NCBI GenBank assembly: GCA_903875045.1
Contig: CAIQUS010000060.1
Coordinates: forward strand, 69,690 to 133,689
DNA from: an uncultured Bacteroidales bacterium
GTDB taxonomy: Bacteria > Bacteroidota > Bacteroidia > Bacteroidales > FEN-979
Reading direction: 5' to 3'
DNA length: 64,000 bases
Part shown: piece by piece, positions 34,489-42,922 of the stretch
Layout: each line of letters begins with the position of its first letter
Numbering within the stretch: position 1 is the stretch's first letter
Notes under the pieces: model-generated
Databases searched by the model: none
Seen by the model: only the letters and a program-made list of their open reading frames with translations
Told to the model about the DNA's origin: nothing
Translations under genes and position numbers: made by a program

Positions 34489-35313
34489 TTACTTCCACGC
34501 CTTCACGATCAGCCCCGTACCAGTTTTATGTGTCATTTTCAGGTCGAGCCAATTACAGCAAAAAGCGACGGGGAATGTAAGCAGGTAATAAAAAGGCAGC
34601 AAAATAAAAAAGAGTTTTGTTGTATTGAGCATCAGCACCGGGTATTTCATCGAAAGCCGCCAGGCGATTTTTCCGGGTGTACCATACGTATAACGGGCTT
34701 CTGTTTTTGAGAATCCGGCATGCTTGAGTTTTTCCTGAATTTCCAGAATGTTATATCCATCCCTGACATGCTCATCAATAAATGATCCACCCTCTTCATG
34801 GTCATGAACATCGGATCCTCCCTGGTCTGAAGGTGTAGAAATCAGTAGCATTCCATGCTGTGTCAATGAATCGTAGAAATTCCTGAATACCGCTCCGTCA
34901 TCGCCAATATGTTCCATCACATCCACAGAAAGGATTAGATCAAACCGGTCAGGCATTGTAAACTGCGTAAGGTCAGCTTTTTCAAAAAGCACATTTTCGC
35001 GGCCAATTCGTGTAAAGAATGCATTGCAATCAGCTATCTGTTCGTCCTTTACGTCAACAGCATCCACAAACCATGAAGTGGACAGGCCCGTAAGCAAATA
35101 GGTGTATTGACCAAACCCTGAACCGGCATCCAGAATATAGCGTTTGGTTTTTCCCTGCCCGGGCTGTGTTTTCCCCGCCCAGTTTCTGATCTCTTTTCGT
35201 ACGTGCCAGGCACGCAGAAGCAGCAAATCAAGAAGTTTATAAAATGAAATTCGCAGAAAGGGGGTTTTGTTGAAAACCTTTCCCAGCGTCTTTTTTATCG
35301 GATCGTATTGCAT
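34489..35313 (-). CDS. class I SAM-dependent methyltransferase
   Basis: 274 residues. Motif I is LDAGSGFG (61-68). The acidic motif II region is VDVKD, and motif IV reads FDLILSVDVMEHIGDD. The N-terminus (YDPIKKTLGKVFNKTPFL ... RAWHVRKE) is typical of a Bacteroidota group next to rbfA. A hydrophobic C-terminal segment (about 215-245) suggests membrane association, so a lipid or quinone-like substrate is possible but unproven. A -7 box ends 4 bp before the ATG. Confidence 0.9.
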   Translation of the reverse strand: MQYDPIKKTLGKVFNKTPFLRISFYKLLDLLLLRAWHVRKEIRNWAGKTQPGQGKTKRYILDAGSGFGQYTYLLTGLSTSWFVDAVDVKDEQIADCNAFFTRIGRENVLFEKADLTQFTMPDRFDLILSVDVMEHIGDDGAVFRNFYDSLTQHGMLLISTPSDQGGSDVHDHEEGGSFIDEHVRDGYNILEIQEKLKHAGFSKTEARYTYGTPGKIAWRLSMKYPVLMLNTTKLFFILLPFYYLLTFPVAFCCNWLDLKMTHKTGTGLIVKAWK

Positions 35314-35317
35314 AATT

Positions 35318-35325
35318 CAAAATTA
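35318..35325 (-). promoter_or_regulatory. -7 promoter box (TAATTTTG) 4 bp from the start codon
   Basis: Consensus -7 box whose last G (35318) is separated from the methyltransferase ATG (35313) by four bases, so transcription would begin at or near the start codon. The octamer array begins about 16 bp upstream. Confidence 0.6.
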
Positions 35326-35341
35326 TAATCAGCACAGCCCC

Positions 35342-35433
35342 TTCACCCATCCACTTGCCCACTTGCCCACTTGCCCACTTGCCCACTTGCCCACCTGCCC
35401 ACTTGTCCACTTGTCCACTTGTCCACTTGTTCA
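35342..35433. repeat. octamer tandem array (CCCACTTG / TCCACTTG units)
   Basis: About eleven 8-bp units, regular CCCACTTG then TCCACTTG, filling the gap between rbfA and the methyltransferase. The rbfA stop codon (35431-35433) lies in the last unit. Confidence 0.95.
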
Positions 35434-35766
35434 CCTCAACAAACTATCAATATTCTCAATATAATCCAACGAATCATCAAGGTAAAACTGCAGTTCAGGC
35501 ATTACACGCAATTGGTTGTGTACACGCTGTGCCAGAAAATGTCTGATTTCGCGGCCATGATGCCGGATTTTTTCAAGCAGGACCTGTTTGTCGGTTGTGA
35601 TAAACAAACTCAGGTGGACTTTGGCAATGGCCAGATCCTTGCTAACCTGAACCTTGGTAACGGTGATCAATGCCCCTTCGAACAGATTCCGGCTCTCTTG
35701 CTGGAAAATGACGCCCAGATCCTTCTGGATCAGACGTGATATTTTTAATTGACGTGTCGATTCCAT
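35431..35766 (-). CDS. rbfA: ribosome-binding factor A
   Basis: 111 residues, typical of RbfA. The N-terminus (STRQLKISRLIQKDLGVIF) and the later VSKDLAIAKVHLS and HFLAQRVHNQLRVMPELQFYLDDS segments carry the KH-like fold with its interrupted AxG turn. It binds the 30S subunit and helps 16S rRNA maturation, notably in the cold. The start cannot lie further downstream without losing the first helix. A -7 box ends 4 bp before the ATG. Confidence 0.96.
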   Translation of the reverse strand: MESTRQLKISRLIQKDLGVIFQQESRNLFEGALITVTKVQVSKDLAIAKVHLSLFITTDKQVLLEKIRHHGREIRHFLAQRVHNQLRVMPELQFYLDDSLDYIENIDSLLR

Positions 35767-35770
35767 GAGG

Positions 35771-35778
35771 CAAAGGTA
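35771..35778 (-). promoter_or_regulatory. -7 promoter box (TACCTTTG) 4 bp from the rbfA start
   Basis: Consensus -7 box ending four bases before the rbfA ATG at 35766; the transcript would have almost no leader. Confidence 0.6.
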
Positions 35779-35785
35779 GTAATTA

Positions 35786-36814
35786 TTACGGCTGCTTTTT
35801 GCCCAGGTTAAAGTCGCGGGTAAGACTCACCGCGAATGAATATTTTGGGGTCATCTGTTTGCCGTTATAATACTTGTAAACAGGAATGTCGCATAAAATG
35901 GTCAGATTCCATTTTCCAACAATGCTGTAACTTAATTGCGGGGAAACAGTGACAAGGTCAAAACCTGAATTTATCACCTTATTTCCACCTTCATCATTGG
36001 TATTGGCGTAATCCTGGTCATTGGTTTTCCATTCGTTGCGAATCTGGATGATTCCAAAAAAATATTTCATTATTTTTTTGGAAACAAAGATGGAATTAAG
36101 AAGGATGTTTCCGTATTTATAGTCGGTTTGCTGAATGTAGTCATTTTTGATGCGGAAATTATAATCGTACCGGTTGATGGAAAAAATCCGCAAGGTAATG
36201 GACGGAAATCCTTTATTCAGGAAGAGCATGGCTGAGGCTCCGAAAGCATTGGTGGATGGTTGGAGGTCGCGACTAACCTGATGGCCGTCGATGTATTGCG
36301 GATTAAGCGTAAAGGGATAACGGAAACCTGCACCGGCAGTAATCTCAACCTGTGAAGCGGGTTTAATGAATGCCCCGTATTTCAAGGTCACACTACCGTT
36401 TGACATACCATATCCTTTGCTTTGCGGAACCAGTGGATTGTTATGGTTCTGGGTTTTATCAAAATAGTATCCTGCATCGGTTTCAATGGTCAGACGTTTT
36501 GTGATCCCATAAGCAACCGCGATGCCTGCAAAATTATAGCTTGAGTTTGCAAGATCAACGTTATCGGTTGTTTTTCCGGACCCTTCGTAATAAGTATCTG
36601 AGTAGCTGTGCCGGTAATAGGTAATAGCACGAAGATAATTTTTACCCAGAACCCCAACGTAAACAGAAGCCCCTACTGGGCTGCCGGTAGAGCAGCACTG
36701 GGCCACACACGGAAGGGCTGAGAATACGGAAAAAGCGGAGATAACTAAACTCAGCGCTGTTTTAGTTATGCGACCTGACAATGATAGTTTTTGTTTCAGA
36801 GTGGTTGTACTCAT
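35786..36814 (-). CDS. outer-membrane beta-barrel-like protein with N-terminal Cys-Cys
   Basis: 342 residues. Signal peptide about 1-38, cleaved near CVAQ, leaving a mature start CCSTGSPVG. The body alternates amphipathic strands (YGITKRLTIETDAGYYF, LSYSIVGKWNLTILCDIPVYKYY) as in outer-membrane barrels; the last residues are charged instead of aromatic. A paired Cys at the mature N-terminus suggests metal binding or lipidation. The start overlaps the preceding lipoprotein gene by 53 bp, so the two are probably coupled. Family not recognised; a porin-like or transport role is a guess. Confidence 0.78.
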   Translation of the reverse strand: MSTTTLKQKLSLSGRITKTALSLVISAFSVFSALPCVAQCCSTGSPVGASVYVGVLGKNYLRAITYYRHSYSDTYYEGSGKTTDNVDLANSSYNFAGIAVAYGITKRLTIETDAGYYFDKTQNHNNPLVPQSKGYGMSNGSVTLKYGAFIKPASQVEITAGAGFRYPFTLNPQYIDGHQVSRDLQPSTNAFGASAMLFLNKGFPSITLRIFSINRYDYNFRIKNDYIQQTDYKYGNILLNSIFVSKKIMKYFFGIIQIRNEWKTNDQDYANTNDEGGNKVINSGFDLVTVSPQLSYSIVGKWNLTILCDIPVYKYYNGKQMTPKYSFAVSLTRDFNLGKKQP

Positions 36815-37109
36815 CAGTTACCAGGCAAGAGATGGTAAATTTGGCCTGGTGGCAAACCGTCCATTGCACGGTAGCGCCACTCCCCACAAATGTACCATAG
36901 GATGCCGTCCAGGTGTATGTCAGACCATCACCGGTTGCATTGGCTGATATGGTCGTAATGTCGTTAACTTTGATCACGGTATCAGCTGCAGTAAGTGCAC
37001 TGAATTTAAAATTTGCACCAGCGGCCGGGTCAGCGGGGGCGGCACTTTTGCTGCATGCGGATATAACCACAATGATCAGCAGGGACATATAGATATATAC
37101 TTTTTTCAT
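36762..37109 (-). CDS. small lipoprotein with Ig/PKD-like domain
   Basis: 115 residues. Lipobox VISAC gives Cys19 as the lipid anchor. After an Ala/Pro linker comes one domain of about 80 residues with the PKD-like pattern TYTWTASYGTFVGSG and TISCLVTDEYNHSETKTI. Such domains mediate protein contacts. It overlaps and probably precedes the Cys-Cys barrel gene in one transcript, which suggests an outer-membrane pair. Confidence 0.8.
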   Translation of the reverse strand: MKKVYIYMSLLIIVVISACSKSAAPADPAAGANFKFSALTAADTVIKVNDITTISANATGDGLTYTWTASYGTFVGSGATVQWTVCHQAKFTISCLVTDEYNHSETKTIIVRSHN

Positions 37110-37129
37110 TTTTTTACAGTTTTAGAAAA

Positions 37130-37137
37130 CAAATGTA
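37130..37137 (-). promoter_or_regulatory. -7 promoter box (TACATTTG, minus strand)
   Basis: Consensus -7 box 20 bp before the lipoprotein ATG at 37109. Confidence 0.55.
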
Positions 37138-37199
37138 CATATTTAATTATATCAACAGACCGTTTTTTTCTAAAAATATAATATTTCAGCTTAAACTTC

Positions 37200-37207
37200 T
37201 ATCTTTG
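37200..37207 (+). promoter_or_regulatory. -7 promoter box (TATCTTTG) 5 bp from the start codon
   Basis: Consensus -7 box ending five bases before the ATG of the ABC exporter at 37213, the third such case in about 2 kb. Confidence 0.6.
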
Positions 37208-37212
37208 CGGCA

Positions 37213-39033
37213 ATGAAAAGCTTTTTAAAAATTCTTCGTTATGCTGGTCCATATTGGGTTTATGCCATGCTTAACGCTGTTTTTAATATCATTTCAGTTC
37301 TGTTTTCCCTGGTTTCATTTGCCCTGTTCATTCCGGTTTTGCAAATGCTTTTCCACAGCATGGCTATTCCTAAGTCGGCCCCACCGATGCGCATGGAGAT
37401 CGATGCGGTCAGGGATAATTTTTATTACTATTGCGGCCAGTTGATAGAGCGCTACGGCAACGAAAAAATGCTTGTCTATATTGGCCTCACCATTATTATC
37501 CTGTTTTTTCTTAAAAACCTGTTTCGCTATCTGGCCATGTATTTCCTTGCAGTTGTGAGAAACGGCGTGGTAAAAGATCTGAGGAATGACCTTTACCTGA
37601 AAATTCTGATCCTGCCATTGTCCTACTTCAATGAAAAGCGCAAGGGGGACATCATGGCACGTATGACCACCGATGTTCAGGAGGTAGAATGGTCGATTAT
37701 GAGTTCATTGGAGATGGCCTTCCGTGATCCGATCACCATGTTAACCTACCTGATCACGCTTTTTGTGATCAGCCCGTCACTGACGGTTTTTGTACTGGTG
37801 TTGTTGCCTTTGAGCGGAATCATCATCGGGAGGATCGGGAAAAGCCTGAAACGGACTTCCGACAAGGGCCAGTATAAAATGGGGGTGCTTCTATCGATCA
37901 TTGAGGAAACCATCTCCGGTTTGCGAATTATCAAAGCTTTCAATGCCATCGGATTTGCCGACAAACGATTTCGCCATACGAACAATGAATACAACCGCCT
38001 GATGATCAGGCTCTACAGGAAACGTGACCTGGCCTCCCCGTTGAGCGAATTTCTCAGCGCCTGTGTGGTCACCATCGTATTATGGTACGGGGGGAAGCTT
38101 GTATTTACGCCCGGTAATTTTCTGGATGCTGCTGCTTTCCTGGTGTACCTTGGAATTTTTTCTCAGCTGATGCCACCTGCCAAAGCCATCACCCAGGCAT
38201 TTTACAACATTCAGAAGGGTGCTGCGTCTGTTGAACGAATTGAACAGGTATTAAGAGAACCTGAAATAATTGTTGAAAAACCGGATGCAGCAGTTAAAAA
38301 AGAATTTTTTACAGAAATCGAATACCGGAATGTCAGCTTTTCTTATGTCGAAGAACCTGTGCTGAAAAGTATAAACCTGATAATACCCAAGGGACGTACC
38401 ATTGCAGTCGTAGGCCCATCCGGCGGTGGAAAATCAACCCTGGTTGACTTATTGCCACGCTTTTATGATTGCAGGGAAGGGGGAATTTTTATCGATGGGG
38501 TGGATATCCGTGATTTAATCATTCATGATCTGCGTGGGTTAATGGGCATTGTATCGCAGGAAACGATCCTTTTTAATGATACAGTTTTCAGCAACATCGC
38601 ATTTGGAATGGAAAACGTTGGGGAAGCGGAGGTAATTGCCGCAGCAAAAGTAGCCAATGCCCATGAATTCATCGAAAAAATGCCTATGGGATATTCGACA
38701 AACATTGGCGACAGGGGAACCAAACTTTCAGGAGGTCAGCGTCAGCGGCTCAGTATTGCCCGAGCCGTGTTGAAAAATCCACCAATCCTCATTCTCGATG
38801 AAGCCACCTCTGCACTGGATACCGAATCGGAACGTCTGGTACAGCAGGCACTCGAAAATCTTATGCGCCACCGTACTTCGATCGTGATCGCCCACCGCCT
38901 TTCCACCATCCAGTTTGCCGATGAAATCATCGTATTGCAAAGAGGGGAATTGGTTGAACGTGGTACCCATTCCGACCTGCTTGAGCGGAATGGCGTTTAC
39001 AGAAAATTGTACGAGTTGCAATCGTTTGTGTAG
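37213..39033 (+). CDS. MsbA-like ABC exporter (permease-ATPase fusion)
   Basis: 606 residues. Six membrane helices fill about residues 15-330 with the intracellular loop signature RKGDIMARMTTDVQEVEW. The nucleotide-binding domain follows, with Walker A GPSGGGKST, the Q-loop VSQETILFND, signature LSGGQRQRLSIARA, Walker B ILILDEATSALD and switch His (IAHRLST). This is the homodimeric lipid/multidrug exporter type; MsbA flips lipid A-core in the inner membrane. A DUF1295 protein follows 18 bp later on the same transcript. Confidence 0.95.
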   Translation: MKSFLKILRYAGPYWVYAMLNAVFNIISVLFSLVSFALFIPVLQMLFHSMAIPKSAPPMRMEIDAVRDNFYYYCGQLIERYGNEKMLVYIGLTIIILFFLKNLFRYLAMYFLAVVRNGVVKDLRNDLYLKILILPLSYFNEKRKGDIMARMTTDVQEVEWSIMSSLEMAFRDPITMLTYLITLFVISPSLTVFVLVLLPLSGIIIGRIGKSLKRTSDKGQYKMGVLLSIIEETISGLRIIKAFNAIGFADKRFRHTNNEYNRLMIRLYRKRDLASPLSEFLSACVVTIVLWYGGKLVFTPGNFLDAAAFLVYLGIFSQLMPPAKAITQAFYNIQKGAASVERIEQVLREPEIIVEKPDAAVKKEFFTEIEYRNVSFSYVEEPVLKSINLIIPKGRTIAVVGPSGGGKSTLVDLLPRFYDCREGGIFIDGVDIRDLIIHDLRGLMGIVSQETILFNDTVFSNIAFGMENVGEAEVIAAAKVANAHEFIEKMPMGYSTNIGDRGTKLSGGQRQRLSIARAVLKNPPILILDEATSALDTESERLVQQALENLMRHRTSIVIAHRLSTIQFADEIIVLQRGELVERGTHSDLLERNGVYRKLYELQSFV

Positions 39034-39051
39034 TTTAATCCGCAATGAGTT

Positions 39052-39960
39052 ATGAATGATAAAATAAAAGGACGAATCATTTTATTATGTGTTTACCTGT
39101 TCGCCTTCGGCATTGGAATTTGGTCAGGTAATTTGTTTGAATACCACATACTTCTGAAATCAGCTGTAACAATGACTGTTACGGTGCTTATGCTTTTTTT
39201 AGGCAGCTTAATCTTTAACAATTCAAGTGTGTTTGACCCATATTGGAGTGTAGCCCCTCCGTTCATGGTTATTTATTATTTCGTGCTGGTTATCGGAGAG
39301 CAATCCGTTGCCGGGCATGCCGGTTTTTCTGAATTTTTATGGGATTCACCCCGGATGATGATTCTGTTTTTTCTTACGTTTGCCTATAGTGCCCGTCTGA
39401 CCTGGAACTTTTTACGGACGTGGCCTGGGATGAAGCATGAAGACTGGCGCTATGTTGATTTTCGGACAAACACCGGGAAAGCCTATTGGATCGTCAGTCT
39501 TACCGGAATCCATTTGTTTCCGGCACTCATGGTTTTTGGGGGGACTCTGTCAATTTGGGTTGCTGTGGTTCAGGGGACCCGGCAACTGAATGTTATTGAT
39601 TTCGTCGCCATCCTGGTAACCGGCTGTGCTATCCTCCTGGAGGCTACTGCCGACAGGCAGCTTCGGGCTTTTTTAACCCGGAATAGAGAATCCGCTAGAA
39701 CAATGAACGAGGGATTGTGGTCTTTGTCACGTCATCCGAATTATTTGGGTGAAATATTATTTTGGTGGGGTCTCTTTTTATTCTCCCTTGCTGCCAATAC
39801 ATCCTTTTGGTGGGTAATTGCCGGGCCGCTGGCCATTACCCTGATGTTTATCTTTGCAAGTATCCCGATGATCGAAAAAAGAATGATAAAACGCAAAAAG
39901 GATTATAGAGCTTACCAGGACAAAGTGAGTATGCTGGTACCGTGGAGGTTTTTTGGTTAA
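39052..39960 (+). CDS. DUF1295/steroid 5-alpha-reductase-like membrane protein
   Basis: 302 residues with about eight hydrophobic segments. The C-terminal part has the family's signature LWSLSRHPNYLGEILFWWGLF, which in the 5-alpha-reductase and isoprenylcysteine methyltransferase superfamily forms the cofactor pocket. A reductase acting on a lipid or sterol-like substrate is possible, but the substrate is unknown. It lies 18 bp after the ABC exporter, likely co-transcribed. Confidence 0.9.
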   Translation: MNDKIKGRIILLCVYLFAFGIGIWSGNLFEYHILLKSAVTMTVTVLMLFLGSLIFNNSSVFDPYWSVAPPFMVIYYFVLVIGEQSVAGHAGFSEFLWDSPRMMILFFLTFAYSARLTWNFLRTWPGMKHEDWRYVDFRTNTGKAYWIVSLTGIHLFPALMVFGGTLSIWVAVVQGTRQLNVIDFVAILVTGCAILLEATADRQLRAFLTRNRESARTMNEGLWSLSRHPNYLGEILFWWGLFLFSLAANTSFWWVIAGPLAITLMFIFASIPMIEKRMIKRKKDYRAYQDKVSMLVPWRFFG

Positions 39961-39990
39961 CGGGGAAACGGGTGAACGGGTGAACAGGTA
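39961..39990. repeat. short octamer remnant (CGGGTGAA, two copies)
   Basis: Two copies of CGGGTGAA, the reverse complement of the TTCACCCG unit seen at 11728-11826, right after the DUF1295 stop. Confidence 0.6.
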
Positions 39991-39995
39991 CGATG

Positions 39996-40844
39996 TTATA
40001 TTTCTGCCATTGTGATCATTACGGCTTCGAGTTTCTTTTTCATTAATTTTACACGACAGTCAAAATTATTGACAATCAGGGAAAAAATAAGTTTCCTGCC
40101 TGTTATGGTCGAAACATAGCCGGCAAAACTTTTTACCTTTCCTATTGTTCCTGTTTTTGCGTGAATTCGTCCTTCAGCGGCACTTCCTTTCATGGCTCTG
40201 TGTAGTGTGCCCGTCAGACCTGCAAGGGGAAGGGATTCATAAAAAACCTGAAAATAGGGAGAAGTCCGCATTACATAAAGAGCATCAACCAGTTGTTTGG
40301 GTGATATGGCATTGTTTCGCGACAAACCATTTCCATCATAAAAATTCATTCCTTCGGTATCCACCCCTTTGGTGGTCCAGAAATCAAGGATTGCTTTGAC
40401 ACCTGCTGCTGTTGTAGCGGTATTGTAAACTTTCCCGCCAATTTTACGAAGTAGTTTTGAAGATCGCCAGTTCACACTCATCTGGTTGGTGATGGTTACT
40501 TCCGGAATAACAGGCTTGCCAAAATATTCAAGGGCAGCGCCAGTAACAAAAATTTTTAATGTCGATGCAGGAATCATGAGCTCCTTAGCACGGTAATCTG
40601 CCACGATAACCGGGTCTTTGGCCGTTACATCGACCACCAGGTATCCGAGTGATGCATTTTGAAGCAACGGATCTTTTTGAAGCAGGTGAAAGGCCTGCAG
40701 CATTTGCTCATAGCTGGGTTGGGGTTCTTTTTTTTCAGCAACAGGAAGGCCTTTATGCGAAGTGGCTTTTGAACTGTCGCTCTGACAAGAGAACAACAGT
40801 TGGATCAAAACCAGCAGAGAAAAAAGGATTGGTCGTGCCTGCAT
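39996..40844 (-). CDS. compact PBP4-like D-Ala-D-Ala peptidase (S13), lipoprotein
   Basis: 282 residues, against about 450-490 for usual PBP4/DacB. Lipobox LLFSC gives Cys20. All three penicillin-binding motifs are present: S94-T-L-K97, S175-R-N177 and K230-T-G232. The SxxK to SxN distance is 81 residues, while E. coli PBP4 has about 240 because of a large inserted region. The insert is thus missing, yet the flanks (RSSKLLRKIGG, GNGLSRNN, HAKTGTIGKVKSFAGYVS) read well. Expected role: trimming or hydrolysing peptidoglycan peptides. It may be a genuine minimal form. Confidence 0.85.
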   Translation of the reverse strand: MQARPILFSLLVLIQLLFSCQSDSSKATSHKGLPVAEKKEPQPSYEQMLQAFHLLQKDPLLQNASLGYLVVDVTAKDPVIVADYRAKELMIPASTLKIFVTGAALEYFGKPVIPEVTITNQMSVNWRSSKLLRKIGGKVYNTATTAAGVKAILDFWTTKGVDTEGMNFYDGNGLSRNNAISPKQLVDALYVMRTSPYFQVFYESLPLAGLTGTLHRAMKGSAAEGRIHAKTGTIGKVKSFAGYVSTITGRKLIFSLIVNNFDCRVKLMKKKLEAVMITMAEI

Positions 40845-41014
40845 TTATATGAGATAAAATTATTTGCCAAAGATCGGAAAAAAAAATTCAACAATGGCTT
40901 TAAAATTTATACTGGACATTCACAGCATTTCGAAAACAGGTTCCGGAACTTAACTCACACGACATATCATGTTTCAGGTACTCAGATTTATGAGCCACCC
41001 TGCAAGTTTTTAAT

Positions 41015-41022
41015 TATTTTTG
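41015..41022 (+). promoter_or_regulatory. -7 promoter box (TATTTTTG)
   Basis: Consensus -7 box 40 bp before the ATG at 41063. A TTG at 41039 is another possible start but has no support. Confidence 0.45.
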
Positions 41023-41062
41023 CCGACAAATTTATCCTTTGGGTCCGGTGCGAAAACGCAAC

Positions 41063-42112
41063 ATGCATGAAGATCAATTTATCCGACTTTTAAATCCTCC
41101 TTTCTCCACCGGTACAGAAGCGAAATGGAGAGCGTTTATACAGCAGCAATCCAATGGGAATTTTTTTCAATCCCCGGATTATCTTTCACTATTCAGCAAC
41201 ATCGATAATTACCAGCCTCTCGTGCTATTTGCCGAAACCGCGAAGGAAGAACTATCGGGAGTATTGGTTGCTGTGATCATCAGTGATTTTGTTTACGGTG
41301 TGCCTTTTCGGCGAATTTTGATACAGGGAGGACCGGTTATTTCCAAATTCACTTTGCAACCTGCTGCGGTGTTACGGGCCTTGCTGAAGGAATTGAAGCT
41401 TGTAATTCCATCGAAAACCGTATTTGTGGAAATCAGAAACCTTCATCAATGGGGTGAAGAAGCTGATATTTTTCTGGAATCCGGTTTCGAGTGGCATGAT
41501 CACCTGAACGACATTCTCCCTGTTCATTTAATGAAAAATGTTTTACCGTTCATCAAACCTGCTAAACAACGCCAGATCCGACGGGGGATCGAAAATGGGG
41601 CAATCATCCGGCCTGCTTCCTCGATGGAGGAGGTGGAAGATTTCTACAAGCTGCTTGACCGGCTATATAAAGAAAAGGTAAGGAAACCCCTTGCCCCCCT
41701 TGCATTATTTAAAAATTTTTATCAGAAAATCCAATTGGAGAACAAGGGGGTCATTTTAATTGTTGTCTACAAGGATCAGGTGATCGGTGGAATGGTTTGT
41801 CCATTTTCCGGCAATCATACCGTTCATGAATGGTATATCTGTAGTTTGCAGGAAAGATTGAAGCATCTTTATCCCGGAGTGCTTGCAACCTGGGCAGGAA
41901 TCGAATTTGCCTCTCAAAATAATTATCGCTTCTTCGACTTTATGGGCATAGGTAGTCCGCTGAAACCGTATGGGGTCAGAAAATTTAAAACGCAGTTCGG
42001 TGGTGAAATTATCAATTTCGGACGGTGGAAATTGATTCACAATAAATTCCGGTACAGAATGGGGCTCTTTGGCTACAAACTTCTTCGGATTTTTTCAGGC
42101 CATGAAGGTTAA
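41063..42112 (+). CDS. FemAB/GNAT-like peptidyltransferase-type protein
   Basis: 349 residues from the ATG at 41063. It has two GNAT-like halves: the first with NGNFFQSPDYLSLFS, the second with VYKDQVIGGMVCPFSGNHTVHEWYIC and FDFMGIGSPLKPYGVRKFKTQFGGE. This matches the FemABX / GNAT acyltransferase group that adds amino acids to peptidoglycan or acts on lipids and polysaccharides. No Gram-positive-type bridge is expected here, so the substrate is uncertain. Its 3' end overlaps the convergent exosortase gene by 18 bp. Confidence 0.85.
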   Translation: MHEDQFIRLLNPPFSTGTEAKWRAFIQQQSNGNFFQSPDYLSLFSNIDNYQPLVLFAETAKEELSGVLVAVIISDFVYGVPFRRILIQGGPVISKFTLQPAAVLRALLKELKLVIPSKTVFVEIRNLHQWGEEADIFLESGFEWHDHLNDILPVHLMKNVLPFIKPAKQRQIRRGIENGAIIRPASSMEEVEDFYKLLDRLYKEKVRKPLAPLALFKNFYQKIQLENKGVILIVVYKDQVIGGMVCPFSGNHTVHEWYICSLQERLKHLYPGVLATWAGIEFASQNNYRFFDFMGIGSPLKPYGVRKFKTQFGGEIINFGRWKLIHNKFRYRMGLFGYKLLRIFSGHEG

Positions 42113-42703
42113 ACTCTTTACTTCAGGCTTCTTATTAATCCGTTCCACCCAGATGATCCACAAGGCAAGGATTACCACATAAAACATGGCCCTGAGTACT
42201 GTATTATGGGCAATATGCCAGTATTCAGGGTTATTGATTGAAACAATTGACAGGAGTACGATTCTTAAAATATTGGTTAAATGAATAATCACCATTCCCA
42301 ATGGAATATACCATAATTTACGCTTCCATATTCCTGGATAGACCAAAATAAGCAGTGCAAATTGTAAAATCTGTTTATCTCCTGCACAACTTTCGTTTAT
42401 GCTGATCCAGCTGCCATTATCAAAGGTAATAGTCTGGCCGGTAATATTCATTGAAATATTCAGAATATACCGGTCAACCCAGATCGTTTGATTTAAAATC
42501 CATCCGGTCATCATCTGGTGCAACTCATTCATCGATGCCTGGATCGGCCAGTATTGCAGGCTGATTGCCCAAAACCGGTAGGAATAGTGTATCGTCAGGG
42601 TAATCACGGCAAACCAAAAAACATCACGGAAATGCTTGTAACGGGATTCGGTAAATAGGTTGATTATGATGCCTTTAAAGGATAATTTATTAAGATTTGC
42701 CAT
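42095..42703 (-). CDS. exosortase/archaeosortase-family protein
   Basis: 202 residues with five or six membrane helices. The catalytic triad of the family is in place: C106 (NESCAGDKQ), R147 (TNILRIVLLS) and H166 (HIAHNTVLR). Exosortases process and reroute proteins with a C-terminal membrane tail such as PEP-CTERM; some Bacteroidota carry versions like XrtF. No polysaccharide cluster and no clear substrate gene is in the window, so it is an orphan here. A -7 box is at 42762-42769. Confidence 0.9.
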   Translation of the reverse strand: MANLNKLSFKGIIINLFTESRYKHFRDVFWFAVITLTIHYSYRFWAISLQYWPIQASMNELHQMMTGWILNQTIWVDRYILNISMNITGQTITFDNGSWISINESCAGDKQILQFALLILVYPGIWKRKLWYIPLGMVIIHLTNILRIVLLSIVSINNPEYWHIAHNTVLRAMFYVVILALWIIWVERINKKPEVKSLTFMA

Positions 42704-42761
42704 GTGTAGTCAGAAATCAGGTCGTTTTGGAAATAATGGGTGAATATTGCCTGATTTTCTG

Positions 42762-42769
42762 CAAAAATA
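42762..42769 (-). promoter_or_regulatory. -7 promoter box (TATTTTTG, minus strand)
   Basis: Consensus -7 box 58 bp before the exosortase ATG at 42703. Confidence 0.4.
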
Positions 42770-42869
42770 CAAAAGATTTCAGCATTTGATATCAGAGGCA
42801 AATGGGGTCGTAAATGTTAAATATACTTAAATATCTACATATAATTACGATTGCAAAATTAATTTTTAA

Positions 42870-42877
42870 TAGTTTTG
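42870..42877 (+). promoter_or_regulatory. -7 promoter box (TAGTTTTG) for the carboxylase operon
   Basis: Consensus -7 box 45 bp before the biotin carboxylase ATG at 42923. Confidence 0.5.
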
Positions 42878-42922
42878 TCTGATTTTTAGAATCAGAATAA
42901 ATAGTTTTAAATTGTTAACTCC

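Noticed and set aside
36762-37109. Lipoprotein as an artefact overlapping the barrel gene
   Set aside because: It was kept because it has its own -7 box, a clear lipobox and a PKD-like domain, and the overlap is limited to 53 bp.
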